A stretch of DNA of 64,000 bases. It comes from Polydactylus sextarius. Lineage: Eukaryota > Chordata > Actinopteri > Polynemidae. Numbering within the stretch: position 1 is the stretch's first letter; every line of letters starts with the position of its first letter. The position numbers and the translations under genes were made by a program. Shown here piece by piece: positions 22,601 through 36,559 of this stretch. The stretch spans positions 21,527,272-21,591,271 of the forward strand of contig CM028914.1 in NCBI GenBank assembly GCA_016801845.1, read 5' to 3'. The notes below the pieces were generated by a model, which saw nothing but the letters and a program-made list of their open reading frames with translations, searched no databases and was not told the DNA's origin.

Positions 22601-24150
22601 TTGTGTAAAGCTAAGGGTTCTCTGGGTCAGGTGATGTGGGTGCTGGGGGTTCATCATTACAGGTGACACATTTCATTGAGCACCATCATTTTTAATTAAA
22701 ATCCAAACTTTACTTTATTATTTAGTCTGTAGCACTACATCTGCTGGTCCCCAAGAGACTGATTTAAAAGCTCATAGGAAACAGAGATGCTGATAACTCT
22801 AGTTTAGTTATTGTGTTATCCAGAAAGTGTTTTATTATTAATTAAACTGACCATCAATGCCCTCAGGGCAGCACTTTTATTCTCCACTGAGGAGGACGAA
22901 CCACTACTCAAACTACTCAATTTTTTTTTGCAGATTTACATCTAAAACATTTTTTGTCACGTTCAGTGAACTCATGAACATCCTCTCCTCTTGTTGTCCA
23001 CCTCATAACTATGCTGTAATAATAATCTGGTCTCTGTAGGCAGCCTCTGTGAAAACCTCACCCAAACAAAACGTGTGCATCCCGAGCACCAAAACACTAG
23101 ACACTGTTCCAGCCAATCAGTGAGTTGATGATTGGCTGAAACAATGTTCGAGAGAAACAGTGGAGACGGGGGGAAGTGGGAGGGACAATTAACTTTGTTT
23201 TGTTTTGGTACAAATCATAACAGAAGGGACATCAGAATCTCTTACGATACCTTTAATTCCTTCACCTAATTGAAAAATGGCAGGACTAGTGTGTATGTAT
23301 GTATACTCAGTAATGTCACTTACAGTAGAACACTGACGCTGTAGTTGTATGTATTTATTTATATTCATGTATTTATTTACTTATTGCAGCTGTCAGCTGA
23401 ATTACTCCATTTGGGGATAAATACATTTTTAAAAAATGAAAAAAAAAATCTTAATGTGAAATACTTATTAATATTTCACTGATATTAAAAAAGGCAATTA
23501 TCTTCAGGCTAACATCTGGTTGCATGTTTCGATTGCGGAGTGTACCCAAATACATACGTTTACATTTAATCATTAATGATGAATATCCACACATATTGTA
23601 ATTCTTAAAGGGGTGCTACAGTGAATGTTACTGTATGTTGGTCTGTAAAAGTCAAGGCAGCTAATAAGAGCAGTGATTCAAAAAACATCACCATCTTCTT
23701 CACTGCATATGTCAGAGTGAGTACAGTACTGTTACAATGTAACATACCTACAGTGTCTCTGAAACTGAAATTTATTGTCAGTTAAAAGTCAGTTGATAGA
23801 ACATAGTGAACGGGAATGTCACACTCCACCACTCACACAATATCAAGGACATAATGCTCAGTGAGGTATCAGGCTGGTAGTGAATGAGCAGCTCTCTCAC
23901 AGAGGTTCATGAAAACAAGCAGGTCTGAATGGACGTGAGTACAGTCACGGTAGTGAGTCACAGTGCTGGGTGGTGGGGGTGGTGGTGGAGGGTCAGCTTG
24001 ACGTATTTCTCCCACCCAGCTTGCTACTCATCGGTGCCCTTCAAGATCCAATCCAGCTGGGATCGTTTGTATGTGGGGGAAGCCGAGGTACTTGATAAAT
24101 CAATGCTACTTACCTGAGATGATTCTCATGGCGGCACACAGTGCAGGTGT

Positions 24151-24187
<37 letters not shown>

Positions 24188-25266
24188 TGTGTGTGCATGT
24201 GTACTCGTACCTGAAGAGCATGTCAAATGGCATCTGCGTTGCAAATCCAGAGGAACATGTCCTTCTCATCAGGCCCAGACTTAAAGTGGAGAAACACTTA
24301 AATGTATATGGTGCAAATACAAATATGGCCTGGTCTGGCGATCACACCAAATTTGAGGTTCCATTACCATATATGCCAGCTAAAACTATCCCAACTAATG
24401 CAAAAAATTTGTTCAGTGCTATGTCTCGAAAGTCCGCATTGAACTTCTGCTCAGTTATTATTATTCTTTTAGAATACTTTACTGAAATCTGACTGGAAAA
24501 GGTCTAAAAGGTGCAAAGGTTAAGATAATAGACCAATGTAAACTATAGAAAAGTAAGATGAAGTCACGCAGATCAGACTCGGGACTGATGAGGTGAACTA
24601 CTGCTGTAACACTGAACTATCCTACAGTAAAATACCAGGTCAGAGCCTCATCACAATCTGGTAACATTTGCTGAAAGAAACTAATACATGAGAATCATAC
24701 AACCAATGGCCAAACAATGGAAGGACAGTGTGAACCATCAAGATCGGTAAAATATATCATTAGAGGCACAAGAACCTATTCTCATGAAAGGACAGAACTA
24801 AACACAAAAGTGGCCAAGCAGTCACATCATCAAAGGTCAAACAATTAAGAAGAAAAAATAGCAGATGTACATTGATGCCATGTATGAAAAGGACCTTAGT
24901 TTTGCCTTCTGTATTTTTGTACTTTACAGGGCTGTGTATGGAATAGACAGCATCAGTGGATCCTGGCTAGAAACTTGTTATGAGTAAGCAGCTGAGCTTT
25001 AATCTGGCTGGTTCAAGTGGCCCTAATTTGAAGTATTTTATAAATTGTTAAGTGTTCATGTCCCTTTTCCTCTTTCACCTCATCTCACCTCGCCTTAACA
25101 ACAAATCAGAAATACTGACAAAAAATACGAATCAAATTTTAATAGGTGAAGTCTGTTACAAAATCAGCCTTTTGTCATCTCTTAAAGTACAGCAACAACT
25201 AGAGGATCCATGTTTAAAATCAAGAAAAAAAACAAAACTAAAATGAATCCATGTTTTAATTTGTTG
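19691..25266. other. Intergenic, no supported gene
   Basis: Low-complexity AT-rich DNA near 19800-19870. A CCAAT-containing imperfect palindrome lies at 23101-23150, and a GT microsatellite at 24153-24196. No coding exon, RNA gene or full transposon recognised. Open frames in 21632-22669 and 24157-24492 have no recognisable domain. Confidence 0.5.
24153..24196. repeat. (GT)n microsatellite
   Basis: About 17 GT units, one interruption, then a few more. Confidence 0.95.
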
Positions 25267-25500
25267 GAGCTTAGACGATAGTCTAAGAACAGTCTTTTCT
25301 CAGCCCTTCACAATAAAAGCACTACATCTCATTCAGAAAGCTGCTGTTGGGGTTTTTAACAAAGACCAACCCTCTAGACCTTTTGGGTCATCAGAGTTAG
25401 TCATCTGCTCAGTGTCCAGGGATTAGAACCAAACGGGCTGAAGCTGCACACAGCTGGAATAAACATCTAGATCTCTTTTATGTTCACCCCTGTGTGTGTG
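25267..25500 (+). mobile_element. Degenerate LINE ORF2 C-terminus (L2-like)
   Basis: The plus-strand frame near 25328 reads L-I-Q-K-A-A-V-G-V-F followed by R-P-F-G-S-S-E-L-V. This is the 'QNAAARVL ... RSSD' region that follows RT in L2-type elements. Stops occur within 40 codons. It is a short relic; family level only. Confidence 0.45.
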
Positions 25501-25541
25501 TAAGTGTGTTGTACTTTGAATTTCTTTTGTATGTATGTGCT

Positions 25542-25546
25542 AAATA

Positions 25547-25591
<45 letters not shown>
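25542..25591. repeat. (AAT)n microsatellite
   Basis: Some 15 AAT units. Confidence 0.95.
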
Positions 25592-25661
25592 GGTCCAGGT
25601 CTAATTGACCGCAAAGGTGGGTATCCAGACATTCCCGTTCACAATAATGCATTGTATTTTC

Positions 25662-25663
<2 letters not shown>

Positions 25664-25711
<48 letters not shown>
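25664..25711. repeat. (TA)n microsatellite
   Basis: About 24 TA units, close to the AAT repeat. Confidence 0.95.
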
Positions 25712-25717
<6 letters not shown>

Positions 25718-26013
25718 ATAATACATTAATTTCTTTGCGTCTAAAAGCAAAGTATTCAGCATCTTTTGCAAATGTAGCAAAATAAATAAAACCTTACACT
25801 ACATTAGACGCTACTGTAAATGTTCATGATTTAAACGCTTCTCTGTATTGTAAATGATAGCAAAAACAAGGGGATCGAGGCAGCAGCAGACTGGCAGAGT
25901 CTCGCAGCTGTAATCTGCTTTAAAACAGCCGAGGCCCCGCTGAGAAATTTCCCCTGCAGATGAGACTTAAATTCTGATCTCCCAGCATGCAGTCTGGAAA
26001 TGTGGGCTTACAC

Positions 26014-26076
26014 CAAAAAAAAAAAAAATAAAAAAAAAAAGAAAAAAAAAAAAAAAGAAAAAAAAAAAAAAAAAAA
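26014..26076. repeat. Poly-A rich tract
   Basis: About 60 bases of nearly pure A with single T or G interruptions. A second A-rich run lies at about 26311-26346. Confidence 0.9.
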
Positions 26077-29000
26077 TCCAGTGTTTGGGAAGATTATTTA
26101 GTAATTAACCAGCAGTTGCCATCTGGCTTTAGTTTGCACTGCAGCCTGTGATCAAGTTGCTGTGCTCCAGCATTACATGATTTGATTACATGTTAATAGG
26201 TTTTCATATGATATGTCTATGAGCAACTGATGTTTTATGTGTATCATTATATTTATTATAGGGTTGATGGCTGATACACTTAGCACCGTAATTTCACTGT
26301 AATTACCGACTAAAAAAAAAAAAAAACAAACAAAAAAAAAAAAAACACATTACCCCCTGTGGAAGTTGTCTCTCAAAAACAAACAGCTTATTGTAATTAT
26401 CAAATTTCAAAAAGGGGAACACAGCCAGTTTTAACAATCACATCATTAATTAAACACAGATAAAATCTGTGCAGTCAGTGATTGTAATACAAATGCTCCT
26501 AGAAGTTGGTCAAATATTTTTTTGTAAAAATCACATCCACTGACCTTGTTTGTCACCGGACCACAGAATTTATATCTTAAACCAGTTAAAGCAACTGAGA
26601 GTGGAATTCACAGCAGCTTTTAAAAATATTTCACTTCTGTATCCTCAGTGGTTATTGTTTCTCTTAATAAGCCATTATGTTCTTGGTTTAGACACATCTC
26701 CGTGTTATAAATGATAGCAGACGGGTTAAAGAAAGAAAATTCATCACCCATCATGTTCAATCAACCTTTTTATTAAGTAGCTACAGTTGATCACACCGAA
26801 ACATGTTTACAGCCACTGGGTCCTGAGCTTTCTTCATATCAAAGAGCTGCTGTAGCCTCAGACCTGAACTGCCACTTTACTTTGATTATAAAACTAAAAA
26901 TGATTTCAAAGTGGCCTCCTCCAACTTCCATTTGCTGATCTGACAGCATGAGTCTGAGCATCTAGAATAATGTCATCCAGTCTCTACTCATTGTTTGATT
27001 ATAACTAACTTTATCAGCAACATGCCCTTACAATATATCATACATGTGTATATGTACTGAAGAATAAAACACAGGACAGGTTTTCTTATAAGGGAGGGAA
27101 GGGAGAAGAGACACTGACCTCGAGTAAAAAAAAATCCTAAAACTGGAGGAGGAAGGGATGGAGAGACAAGTGAGGAGAAATGAGAATCCAGAGACAGAAA
27201 ATGACAAACACATGGGGATTAGAGATGATAATAAATTTGAGGAAAATGTGAATGAAACTCATGGTAACTGAGATACACATCAGACCATCCTTCTGAGATG
27301 ACCTAGTGGTTTGTTTTTCACTGTAGTCATTCTGCAACTGTATCACAACTGATGATACATATGATATATACAGCCATGCAAGAGAAGTAGTAGCAGCAAA
27401 AGCAGTAAGTATAGTCAATAGTGAGTATATTGTGCACAGAGTGTACATGAGTGAACTGACTGAAGGATTTGATCAGAGATCAGTGATAGTTACTCCCTCG
27501 GCTGTTCAGCATCTTTTTGTTCTGATATATCTGTGATTTAATTTTTTCTGTGCTAACTTGACTCAACATACTCAGCTGCTACCTCTTCATGCTCCTGCCT
27601 CCTCCACCTTCATTCCTCACTTCTCTTTTACTTGTTAAATCCACATCATTGTGTTTTTGGGTCCTAAAGATGGTGGATATTTTTTATTTGCATCCAGGAT
27701 CATCATCACCGAAAAGCAGTTCTGGAAGAACAGCACCACAACACTAGCCAAGAAAACCCATGCAGCGGCACCTCTACTTCTTCCACCTCATCAGCTGAAG
27801 ACAGCTGGAGCCTTGAGAGAGGATTCTGAGCAGCTACACAGTCACCAACAGGAAGATGCTGTGGTGCACAATGAACACAGCTGAGAAGATCAGTGGTGCA
27901 TTACTACCCCCTCTTGGATATCTACCTAACATTGTGAGGGACACTCACCTGGATACAGGTTTTACAAAATTGTACAATATTGACACTGATTATCGTGACT
28001 TCTCACCTGAGTGAATAACTCAACCAGTGTGTAGACATTACTGTAACTTTCTGGATTCTACTCTGTGTTATGAACCTGTGTTTTTCCAGCGCCAGCAAGT
28101 TTGTGTTTCTGATGGATGAAACCATTTTCTCTGAGCCATCTGTTCTTTTTGAGGTGAGCTGTTGCTTCCATGAGAAAGAGCCAACGCTCAAACTGTGAAA
28201 GATGTAAAGGACAGTGCAGTTTGCATGTGAGCTGCACACATACAACATACATGTGGGAGCATCTCGATTCTCATGACAGTGGAGAAGCAGCAGCTCTACG
28301 AGCTCCAGGATTGTTCTGGCAGATGGGAATGAGTAATGCATGTCATGCCAAGTACGACCAAGTAGTCATGCACAGGCTCAGTCAATCCTCCACAGTAATA
28401 GAGGTGCCTGAAAGTTATTGTGTTAACTTTGAATGAGGCCAGTGAAAAAAAAAAATACAAATGCTGATGCAACACAGGGTGTCACAGTGTTTCAGATTGA
28501 TCTAGCACAAGAATAAGGGGCAGTGGAAAATATTCCCTCCTGTCTGAGATGAAAGTCTCTGAATGCTGTAGTTTAATTAAAGTACCAGGTGAGCTGATGT
28601 GGTGAGATTTCAGACTCTAATTTATCGATCAATCATGTCCCCTGGACAGTTTGTGTCTGTCTCCAGTATGAACTCAGTTTTCTGTGACATTAAACCAGGT
28701 GGTTGCGTGATTTGCCAACTCGAAGGACAAGCTGGGTTGCCCCAGTCCCCTTGGATTATCGAGGCTTTTTGTAAAGCTTATTGTGCAAAATGGATGATTA
28801 CTTCAACTGCCATTCATCTCACTCTACACGAGAAAATGCCTGTCCTTTCAGCATTGTCTAAAGTGATATTTATGAGGGTTGTCTTCTCTGCAGCCAATTT
28901 GACCACATTTTAATCATCTAATCAACATTCAATTGCCCCAAGTGGGGTCAGATACATTTAACCCCTTTTTTTCCACTCAGCCAGACTCATCAGAATAATC

Positions 29001-32000
29001 ACTGAATGTGTCGTTGTTAAAGCGCTATGGAGAAATTTGTATTACTAAAATGTCCTGAAATAAGCATAATGTACCTGTACCTGAAAAGAGAGGTAAATAA
29101 ATATATTTTCCTCTAATGCATATGGCAAAATCACATTTCTTCCTCTTTAGTTTGATTGAATTTAAGAGTGGAATGATCTAAAATAATATCTTTAGCTTGA
29201 CAATCGGTTTGGAGACTTTTTTTTAGCCACAACATGACGTACTCTTGTGTTTGACCTTGGCTGCAAGGAAAGGGTGAGGAATGTAAGAAAAATAAGACTA
29301 AAACCACAAACGGTTAAAAGCACACACTGCGAAATGCCATTTTTATCCCTCAGTTGAAACTGCTGAGATACATTGTAACAGTTGAAATTGTGAAATGTGC
29401 CTTCCTGACATGTGCTGTTTAGATATGGAGAAGAACTATGTCTTCTTGCATAAGCTGGGGCAGACACATTTGTGACAACTGACTTCCATTTTTATTAAGT
29501 CTCCACAACATACAGTTATGAAGCTATGGAGAGAACATTGTTTTGCCAGGGCTTGTTTAGGTACTCATAACACCTTGTGATGCTTTAAGAAGTGTAGTCT
29601 TTTCATAGTCTCTTCACAGAACAGTCACCAATTATCTACTGAATATGGTGTGTGTGTTCATCTGATGAATACATGTCCAATGCTGTATCAAGCTCCATAA
29701 CTGCTAAATGCAGTTGGTAGAATATACTTTGTTCCATAGTTTTGATAATCAGTGCAGATCAGTGAAAAAATCATGACAGAAAATTACAGATGAGTCTGTT
29801 AATGATTTTTGTGGAAGTGAAAAATAAAACCTTCCCCCTCTCAACCTGCCTGTCATTACTATCCAATAGAAAATGACCAGTTTGAATTGGTGGTCTGATT
29901 CACTGTGACTCCTGTTTATTGTAGCAACAGAGACATGAGAAGTAACGATAGAATGGCGACACGTGAGGAGCAGGAGGATAGTACTCAGGCGAAAAGAAGA
30001 AGATGCAAAAATACAGACAAGAGTGTGAAAATCAATATGTGTGGGTGGGACGTGTGAGGAAGAACGACTATAAGGTAAATTAAACCGTCTGTCGTGTTTT
30101 CTCTGTTGGACACGGAGGAGTCTGTGACCTCAAACAGCAGCGGCATGGAAACTATATTTAACAAGCGTTTCTCCCTGTTTGAAATGAAGTTTACAAAGTG
30201 AAAAAAACCCACCAGATCATTTAGGTTAAGTGTGATGCCAATGTAAAACAAGAGAAAGTTTTAGTTTTGTTTTAATTCAGTGCAACATAAAGAACCTTCT
30301 TCTTTGTTTTACAAAGAAATATTTCTATTTTGCACTGTAAAATCACTTGATTATTTGTAATAAAAATGTTTGCATTAGTGAAAAATTTGTTTTATTTATT
30401 TTTTCTTGAAATACAGTTAAAGTTACAGTTATTATGTTAAGTTTAACACAAGTGTAACAGTGTTTTTTTATTACCTAAAGCTAATTACTTTTTAAAACCT
30501 GAAAAGTTTGCAGTGTACAACATTAACTGACTTTTCTGTGAAAGTGACACAACCACCAGGGGGCATATGTCAGCTGAGTGATATGAGCAGGAGCAGACAA
30601 ACTGAGTAACTACCTGGCTGTGCAGATGAGTCCACACTCTGGGGATCCAGCCTGACATCTGTAGGGAAATTGATAAATGAATCAGGAATCAGGTGCTCAT
30701 GGCCCCTGCACGGATGCAGCTTCTGAGTTCTGATTAAAAATCACTCTGAAAATGTTTTCCTGCTGGCTCCAAGCCATTCATTTCCTCTACCTCTGTTCAG
30801 ATGGAGGTACATGACGGTAACCATGTTGATCATGTTTCTGGTCCAGTAAAGGCTCTCAGCCTTTTAAAAGTTAGAGATTAAACATCTCCAACAGCCCTCA
30901 CAGGGACACCAACGGCACCATTAGCTATGAAATCAGGCCACGCTGGAGAATGCAAGCTAATTAATAGTTGCTATAGGTTCATTACACTGTTCCTCCTCTA
31001 AGAGATAGAAGGTTTGGTGTGGGTAGTCTGTGGTCCCCCAGGAGGACTGGAGTGGCTCTTACGGCGGGATGACACTTCATGCCTTGATTGCATTGCTCTC
31101 CAGTGTCAGTCCATTAATTTCAAATGAGACAATCTGCTGTAGTGCACGAGCACTGCGTGGTGATAAAAGTGAGGGCTGGTGTGAAAACACCAGGCTCTGT
31201 GTGTACAGAGGCTGTGGGGACTAGTTTAAAAAAAAAGAAAAAATGTTGCCATCTGCCTAATCATCAGTTTCTGTAAACTCCACAGATTTCAGTCACACAA
31301 GTCACACAACCAATAACTTTTCATTTGTACTTATGTGTAGTTATATTAGAGATGCTTGCATTCTAGAAAACTGGTACATGTATGAAATACTCCTAAAAAG
31401 GGATTGAACTGTTCCTCAAGACATGAACTGAAAACAAGCATAACAATATTGTAAAACATTAGTATTTTTCAGTTTATTTTATTTTCAAGGATGAACAACA
31501 GAACATATGGTCCTACACTCACTGTACTTGGCCCATCAGTTTAGATTAATTGCTTTACAGATTATTTATGACTGTTGGAGGTTGTCAAATTCCCATTTAG
31601 TGTTGTTTCCCACCTTTGTTTTTCACTAAGATTGAAATGGACTTTGGCACTTGATAAATAATACAGCTGCTAAGTACAACTCAGTATACAGAGCAGTTTG
31701 AAGGGTATGAGCAATGATTGTTCTTCTGGACCAAAGCTTTCAAAGAGGTACTTTAAAGAGCCTGAGTGTATAATGCTATTCTTCTAATAAATACATGAGC
31801 TTTATAAAAAAATAAAGGGACTTTTATGAAGGCACGAGACTGTCACCGGCTCTGTGAACATATAGTGATCTTCATACTGCCGGTGTATTACTGAGGCTGA
31901 AAGGCTCAGATCGTCTCCTCTGATCTTTTTCAAGTCAGACTCTAAACTCAGCGATGAATTTTGAATTTTATGAAAATCATACCCCATACCTCAACACATG

Positions 32001-32084
32001 ATCTGTCCAGTCAGTCACACAGCTCCAGTCAAAGCTCAGTTCACTGTAGATGCATATATATACGACAGAGGAAGGATTGATAAG
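26077..32084. other. Intergenic, no supported gene
   Basis: Mostly AT-rich. 28600-28915 and 30600-30800 are non-repetitive and more complex than their surroundings and might be conserved non-coding elements, which cannot be judged without alignment. A strong CTCF-like motif is at 30553-30565. No coding exon recognised. Confidence 0.45.
30553..30565 (+). promoter_or_regulatory. CTCF-like motif
   Basis: CCACCAGGGGGCA matches the core of the vertebrate CTCF consensus (CCASYAGRKGGC) without mismatch in the core. Binding is inferred only. Confidence 0.5.
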
Positions 32085-32400
32085 TCATATAATCAGTCAT
32101 ATAAGATTATTAACTACCACTGATATGCAGATGACACTCAATTTTTCCATTTTACAACTTTTTTACTTGTTAGAATTTCTCATTGTTTTTAATATTTCAG
32201 TATTAAAGCCTTATAAAGTCTTTAAAAGGTCATTATTATATGTTACATCTCCTCTGAGCCTTCACACACCACCACATTTATCACATCCAGCAGGAGCAGA
32301 TCAGCTGTTTGTACCTGAGGTGAACTCCTCTGTGGCATCATTGCACTCTCCCAACCTCAACAGCTGCTGTAAACCATGTTGTGAAACTGAAAAAAGAATA
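32085..32400 (+). mobile_element. LINE (L2-like) RT remnant
   Basis: 32124-32141 encodes Y-A-D-D-T-Q, the catalytic signature of L2-type reverse transcriptase. Further on, in another frame, S-L-H-T-P-P-H-L-S-H resembles the 'PYTPSRSLRSS' region of ORF2. The part between is shortened and all frames are broken. A GT microsatellite follows. Confidence 0.5.
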
Positions 32401-32444
32401 AACGCTGAGTTTAGATGTCACTCTGAGCAGCTTGAGCCAGAGAG

Positions 32445-32447
<3 letters not shown>

Positions 32448-32497
<50 letters not shown>
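32448..32497. repeat. (GT)n microsatellite
   Basis: 25 GT units. Confidence 0.95.
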
Positions 32498-32499
<2 letters not shown>

Positions 32500-33271
32500 C
32501 GATGAGCTATGCACAGACATTTGGAAGGATTTGTTTCTCCCACAATCCTACTATAAAAGGGAATAACATTAGTGTCGCATTTAACCAAAACTGACACAGA
32601 CCAAAAATAAGGACTTTACTTGGCAGCAGAAAACCACATTGACACTGCAGCTTCCTTTAATATACAGGTGTATACACATCAGGTGTTAGATCAGAACACA
32701 TCTGTGCAGTTGTGTCTGAAACTGCACACACAAAACAATATTTATAGCTCAGGGTCCAGGTAATGTTAAATATAAACAAATTAGCAATTCAAGCAGTGAT
32801 GCTTATTAGAATACAATCTGCCATATAGGTATAAAATGAACAGACCAATATTTGGAGGATCCATCCTGCACCTTTTTCTCTTTTCTCTCTGCATGAATGT
32901 CATATTCAGTGTGATATATTTTCCGCTTTATCGCTGGTTTGGTATTTCCAGTAATCTCACTTACTACTATATATTACTGCCTACATTAGAAGACTGTCAG
33001 TGATGTCAGCCTCATCCTTGACACCCTCTGGATCCAGTCAGTGACAATCTTAAATGATGAGTATCGATAGACATGGAGCAATGTGAAGTATTCATTTTAT
33101 TTTCAGTTGGTGTGCTTCTGTCATATCTTGCCATGTTTGTGAGGTGACCTGGATATCATTGTGTTTGTGGTTTTTGGTTCACTCCCTGTGGTGGAGGTCT
33201 GAGGGGGAGGAGGCTCAGCCTGGGCTGAGTGCCAGCTGGACCTCTAGCTCTCCTGGGTTTGGTGAGGAGAC

Positions 33272-33274
<3 letters not shown>

Positions 33275-33334
<60 letters not shown>
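33275..33334. repeat. (TG)n-(GA)n microsatellite
   Basis: A TG run of about 23 units directly followed by seven GA units. Confidence 0.95.
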
Positions 33335-36300
33335 GTGATGGGGGTGTGGGGTGGCAGACAACCCTATTTGATCCCCTCCATCTCCTATTCTCAGTCACAG
33401 ACACAAACTGAAGAATGTGATGTTTGTGCTCATCTGCAGGATACTGTGATGTGTTTGACAAGTCATAGAAGTAAATGTAATCAAATCAGAAGATGTGTCA
33501 TTAAAGTCATGAACCTAACCGGGACTGAACCTAAATGACTGTTCTCAGTTTTTAGTTTTAAAGTGCAAGTTGTTTCTTTACATGGCAAAACCATTGAGCT
33601 CTTTAATGTCTGTTTGCATGAATCCTGCAGGCAGGTTCATCATCAGCGGTGGTGGTGTTTGTGGTGGAGAGAACAAACCTGCTGCTGTTTTGCTTTTAAA
33701 AAGCTGCTGTGCCTCTGAGTCGACAGCAACAGTCCTCTGAGACCAACTCATGTTTTCCACCATTTGCTGCTTTTGAAACTCTCTCTCGAAACAAAACAGT
33801 TGGAATATATTTTTACATTTTTTTTGAGGGGAGACATTATCAAACCTTGCTCCCAGAGCTGTTTCATCCTCGCTGCCTGTAAACAGACCCACATCCACTC
33901 TGAGTCAGGCTGCACAGCATCCTACCACCTGCTGTCAAGCTCTAATTGCACACTCTCTTGGACCGAGTCCAACACATTCATTCTCATCTTTTTTTTTTTT
34001 TCAATCTTTCTGTTGCATTTCATCACTAATTGTATTTTCAGTCTGCTTTAGATATTTAGAAGAGTTCATGCAGGATTTAATGTCACTAGTGTATGAAGTT
34101 GAGTTGAATTTCATTAATGCATGTTCATAGCACAGTGAACTAACATGTCATATTCAGAAGTTAAAAGCAGAGTCTCACTGTGAAGTTGTTCTTTCACAGA
34201 ACAAAAGTGACTAAAAGCTGCAGTTTTCCTCGCAGAGCATTGAGGCTGTTGTAGCCCTGAGTCGTTCCCACCCTGTAGCACCTGTTATTCATCTTGATGA
34301 GCTGTCTACCTTTGGAAAGCTCTATAATTGAAGTGGCCAGAGTCTGTAAAGGCCCTGTAGGTGTTGAGGAAACAGACAGAAAAAAAAACCAACCAAACAA
34401 AACCTGAAACTCTGTGTTCTGGAACATTTAGTTTTGTGTCCTTTCTTTCTACTCTTTAGTCAAGCGGACTGTAGCTGAATGTCTCACCTTGGATTCATTG
34501 GTAACTACCGACAACTCAAGATAAAAGCTGAAGTCCAAATTAGTTTCCGACCGGCAGCAGTTGTAGAATTAATATGTAATAACTGTATAGAGGGTCGTGT
34601 CGCAATAAACATATTAAGCAACATACTGTATATCAGAAAGCTTCATCATTTGAGACAATACTTTGTCTGTGTAATGATGTGAAGGTGTCAACAACAGGTT
34701 CACTCACAAGCTCAATTACCAAATCCCCCAAACACTGTTGCTGTTTGCACCATGGCAACACATCTATCAGTTTTTGAGACATTATGTGGAAACATTACTA
34801 TGGTTAATCCTCTGGGGACAATGTATTTCTGCACTTAAATCCACACCTACCTGTCTTGAAGAGGTATTTTACTGGTTAAATTACTTAATTGCAATTCCAA
34901 CAAAGACAAATAAGCACGTGACTGTTGTCCAAATTGATACAACTTGTACTAGAGCTGGGCCAGGGGCTCTATTGAGGTCATGAACAAGGGAAAGTCTCAC
35001 TGTGCTGCGCTGTTACCACTTGGAGCCATATTGACAAATTGCTACAAGGGGGAGTGAGGGAGGGGGGTCATTGATCCCCTCCCTGTTTTAGACTGAGTGC
35101 TTCCAGGCACATGATAAAGCTGTTTCCACATCAGCCGGCTCCCTCAGCAGGACACAGACTTGTGGAAACATACTAACAACTGAAAACACTGTGTAAGTGT
35201 ATGTGTCAGAATGTGATATGATTCAGGCAGAAACACACTCCTGAGTTTCTGAAGACTACAGCTTCATTTCTTCATATATGTCTAATACACCATAATTATA
35301 TTTGCTGATATGTCATATGGTAGAGTATGGTATGTAAATAATGTGTAGTAGTGGTAGGAGTAGTACATGTTAATAACTGTATCCCTGTATCACCACTTTC
35401 TGATACTTAATGTTCCTTTCCTGTCAGATTTCTACTTTGTGTTCAGAATGTAACCGTGCACATAACACACTGCAGAGGGAACAGAGTGATTCTATGTATT
35501 TATATTGCACAGTGACAGAAATCTAATGACACATGAAACTACAGAACCAGATCCTAAACACCATCCATTATAAAACCAAGTGAGGAACAGCTACTTGCAA
35601 CTAAGCCTGAAACATTCTGACGTGTTACGGTAGGAAAAGCACAGTTGTAAATAATGAAACAATAATGGCTGACTTCAGAAATATCAGAAGTTACACATCA
35701 CAGCACAAGTTTCCAGAGTCAGTTAATCTATCCTTTCTCTTCATTGGAACCACATAATTGTTGATCAAATCAAACAAATTTCTACTGATTTAACACCAGA
35801 GAGAGGACAAACAGAAACTTGATTGGAGCTGAGTGTGATTGTGTTGATCACAGAGGGAGATGAAAGCTAAATTTGAACACACTATTTGCACTTCACACAG
35901 CTCTTTTAAAACACAGCGCTCTGTGTGACAGTGAGCTGTTCACAACCATCACAACAGCAGCTGGAGCGGCTGTTGAACGCCGAAGAAGAAGAGCCTTTAG
36001 CTGTGTCAGCTGCTACTGACGTCTCTTTTAGAGATACTGACGGGACACTGTCTCCACGAAAGTAAGGCAGAGAGAGACGGTATGAAAAGTTTCCCATGAG
36101 TTTTAATGATAGAAAAATACTAAAGTCTGGTGTTGTAATATTCGACGTGTCTTATATCTTATTACTTTAGTTATCTGTCATAAAAATCTAAATGCAGATT
36201 CAAAGCACCTTGTGCTGCTGGTGAGAAATTATTCATTCATTTGCAGATATTTATGATCTTTTATTATAAAACATCCTTTAGTCAAGCTCCAATATGCAAA

Positions 36301-36408
36301 GTAGCGACACACTTCTAGATTGGTGATGTGTATCAGGATGAACAACAGTTGACTGCATCGATTATTAAAGAGGAGTTTTACTAATTCAACTCAACAAATT
36401 AACCCTCA

Positions 36409-36559
36409 GCTCTCATCTTGTGTAAATTCTGTTTTTCCTGGCATCGCTCCAAGTAACAGGAAGATCTCCCCGTCCTCCCATCACTGCCCTGCTGTCTGCT
36501 GCGTCCTTTGAAGAGGCCGTCTCCACGACGACCTGCCTCACTTCCAGTCTCGTCCTGAC
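36409..36559 (-). other. Candidate terminal exon, minus strand (speculative)
   Basis: Read on the minus strand, a pyrimidine-rich stretch ends in TTCCCCGTCAG before 36559. An open frame of about 51 codons rich in Arg/Gly/Ser then runs to TAA near 36409, and an AATAAA lies about 140 nt downstream (+ strand TTTATT near 36259). The composition is more GC-rich than the surroundings. No family recognised, and it does not join in frame with the candidate exon near 37085-37165, so a non-coding transcript or chance is as likely. Confidence 0.2.

Noticed and set aside
32050..32505. 151-codon frame
   Set aside because: Made of a decayed LINE and a GT microsatellite translated as Val-Cys repeats.
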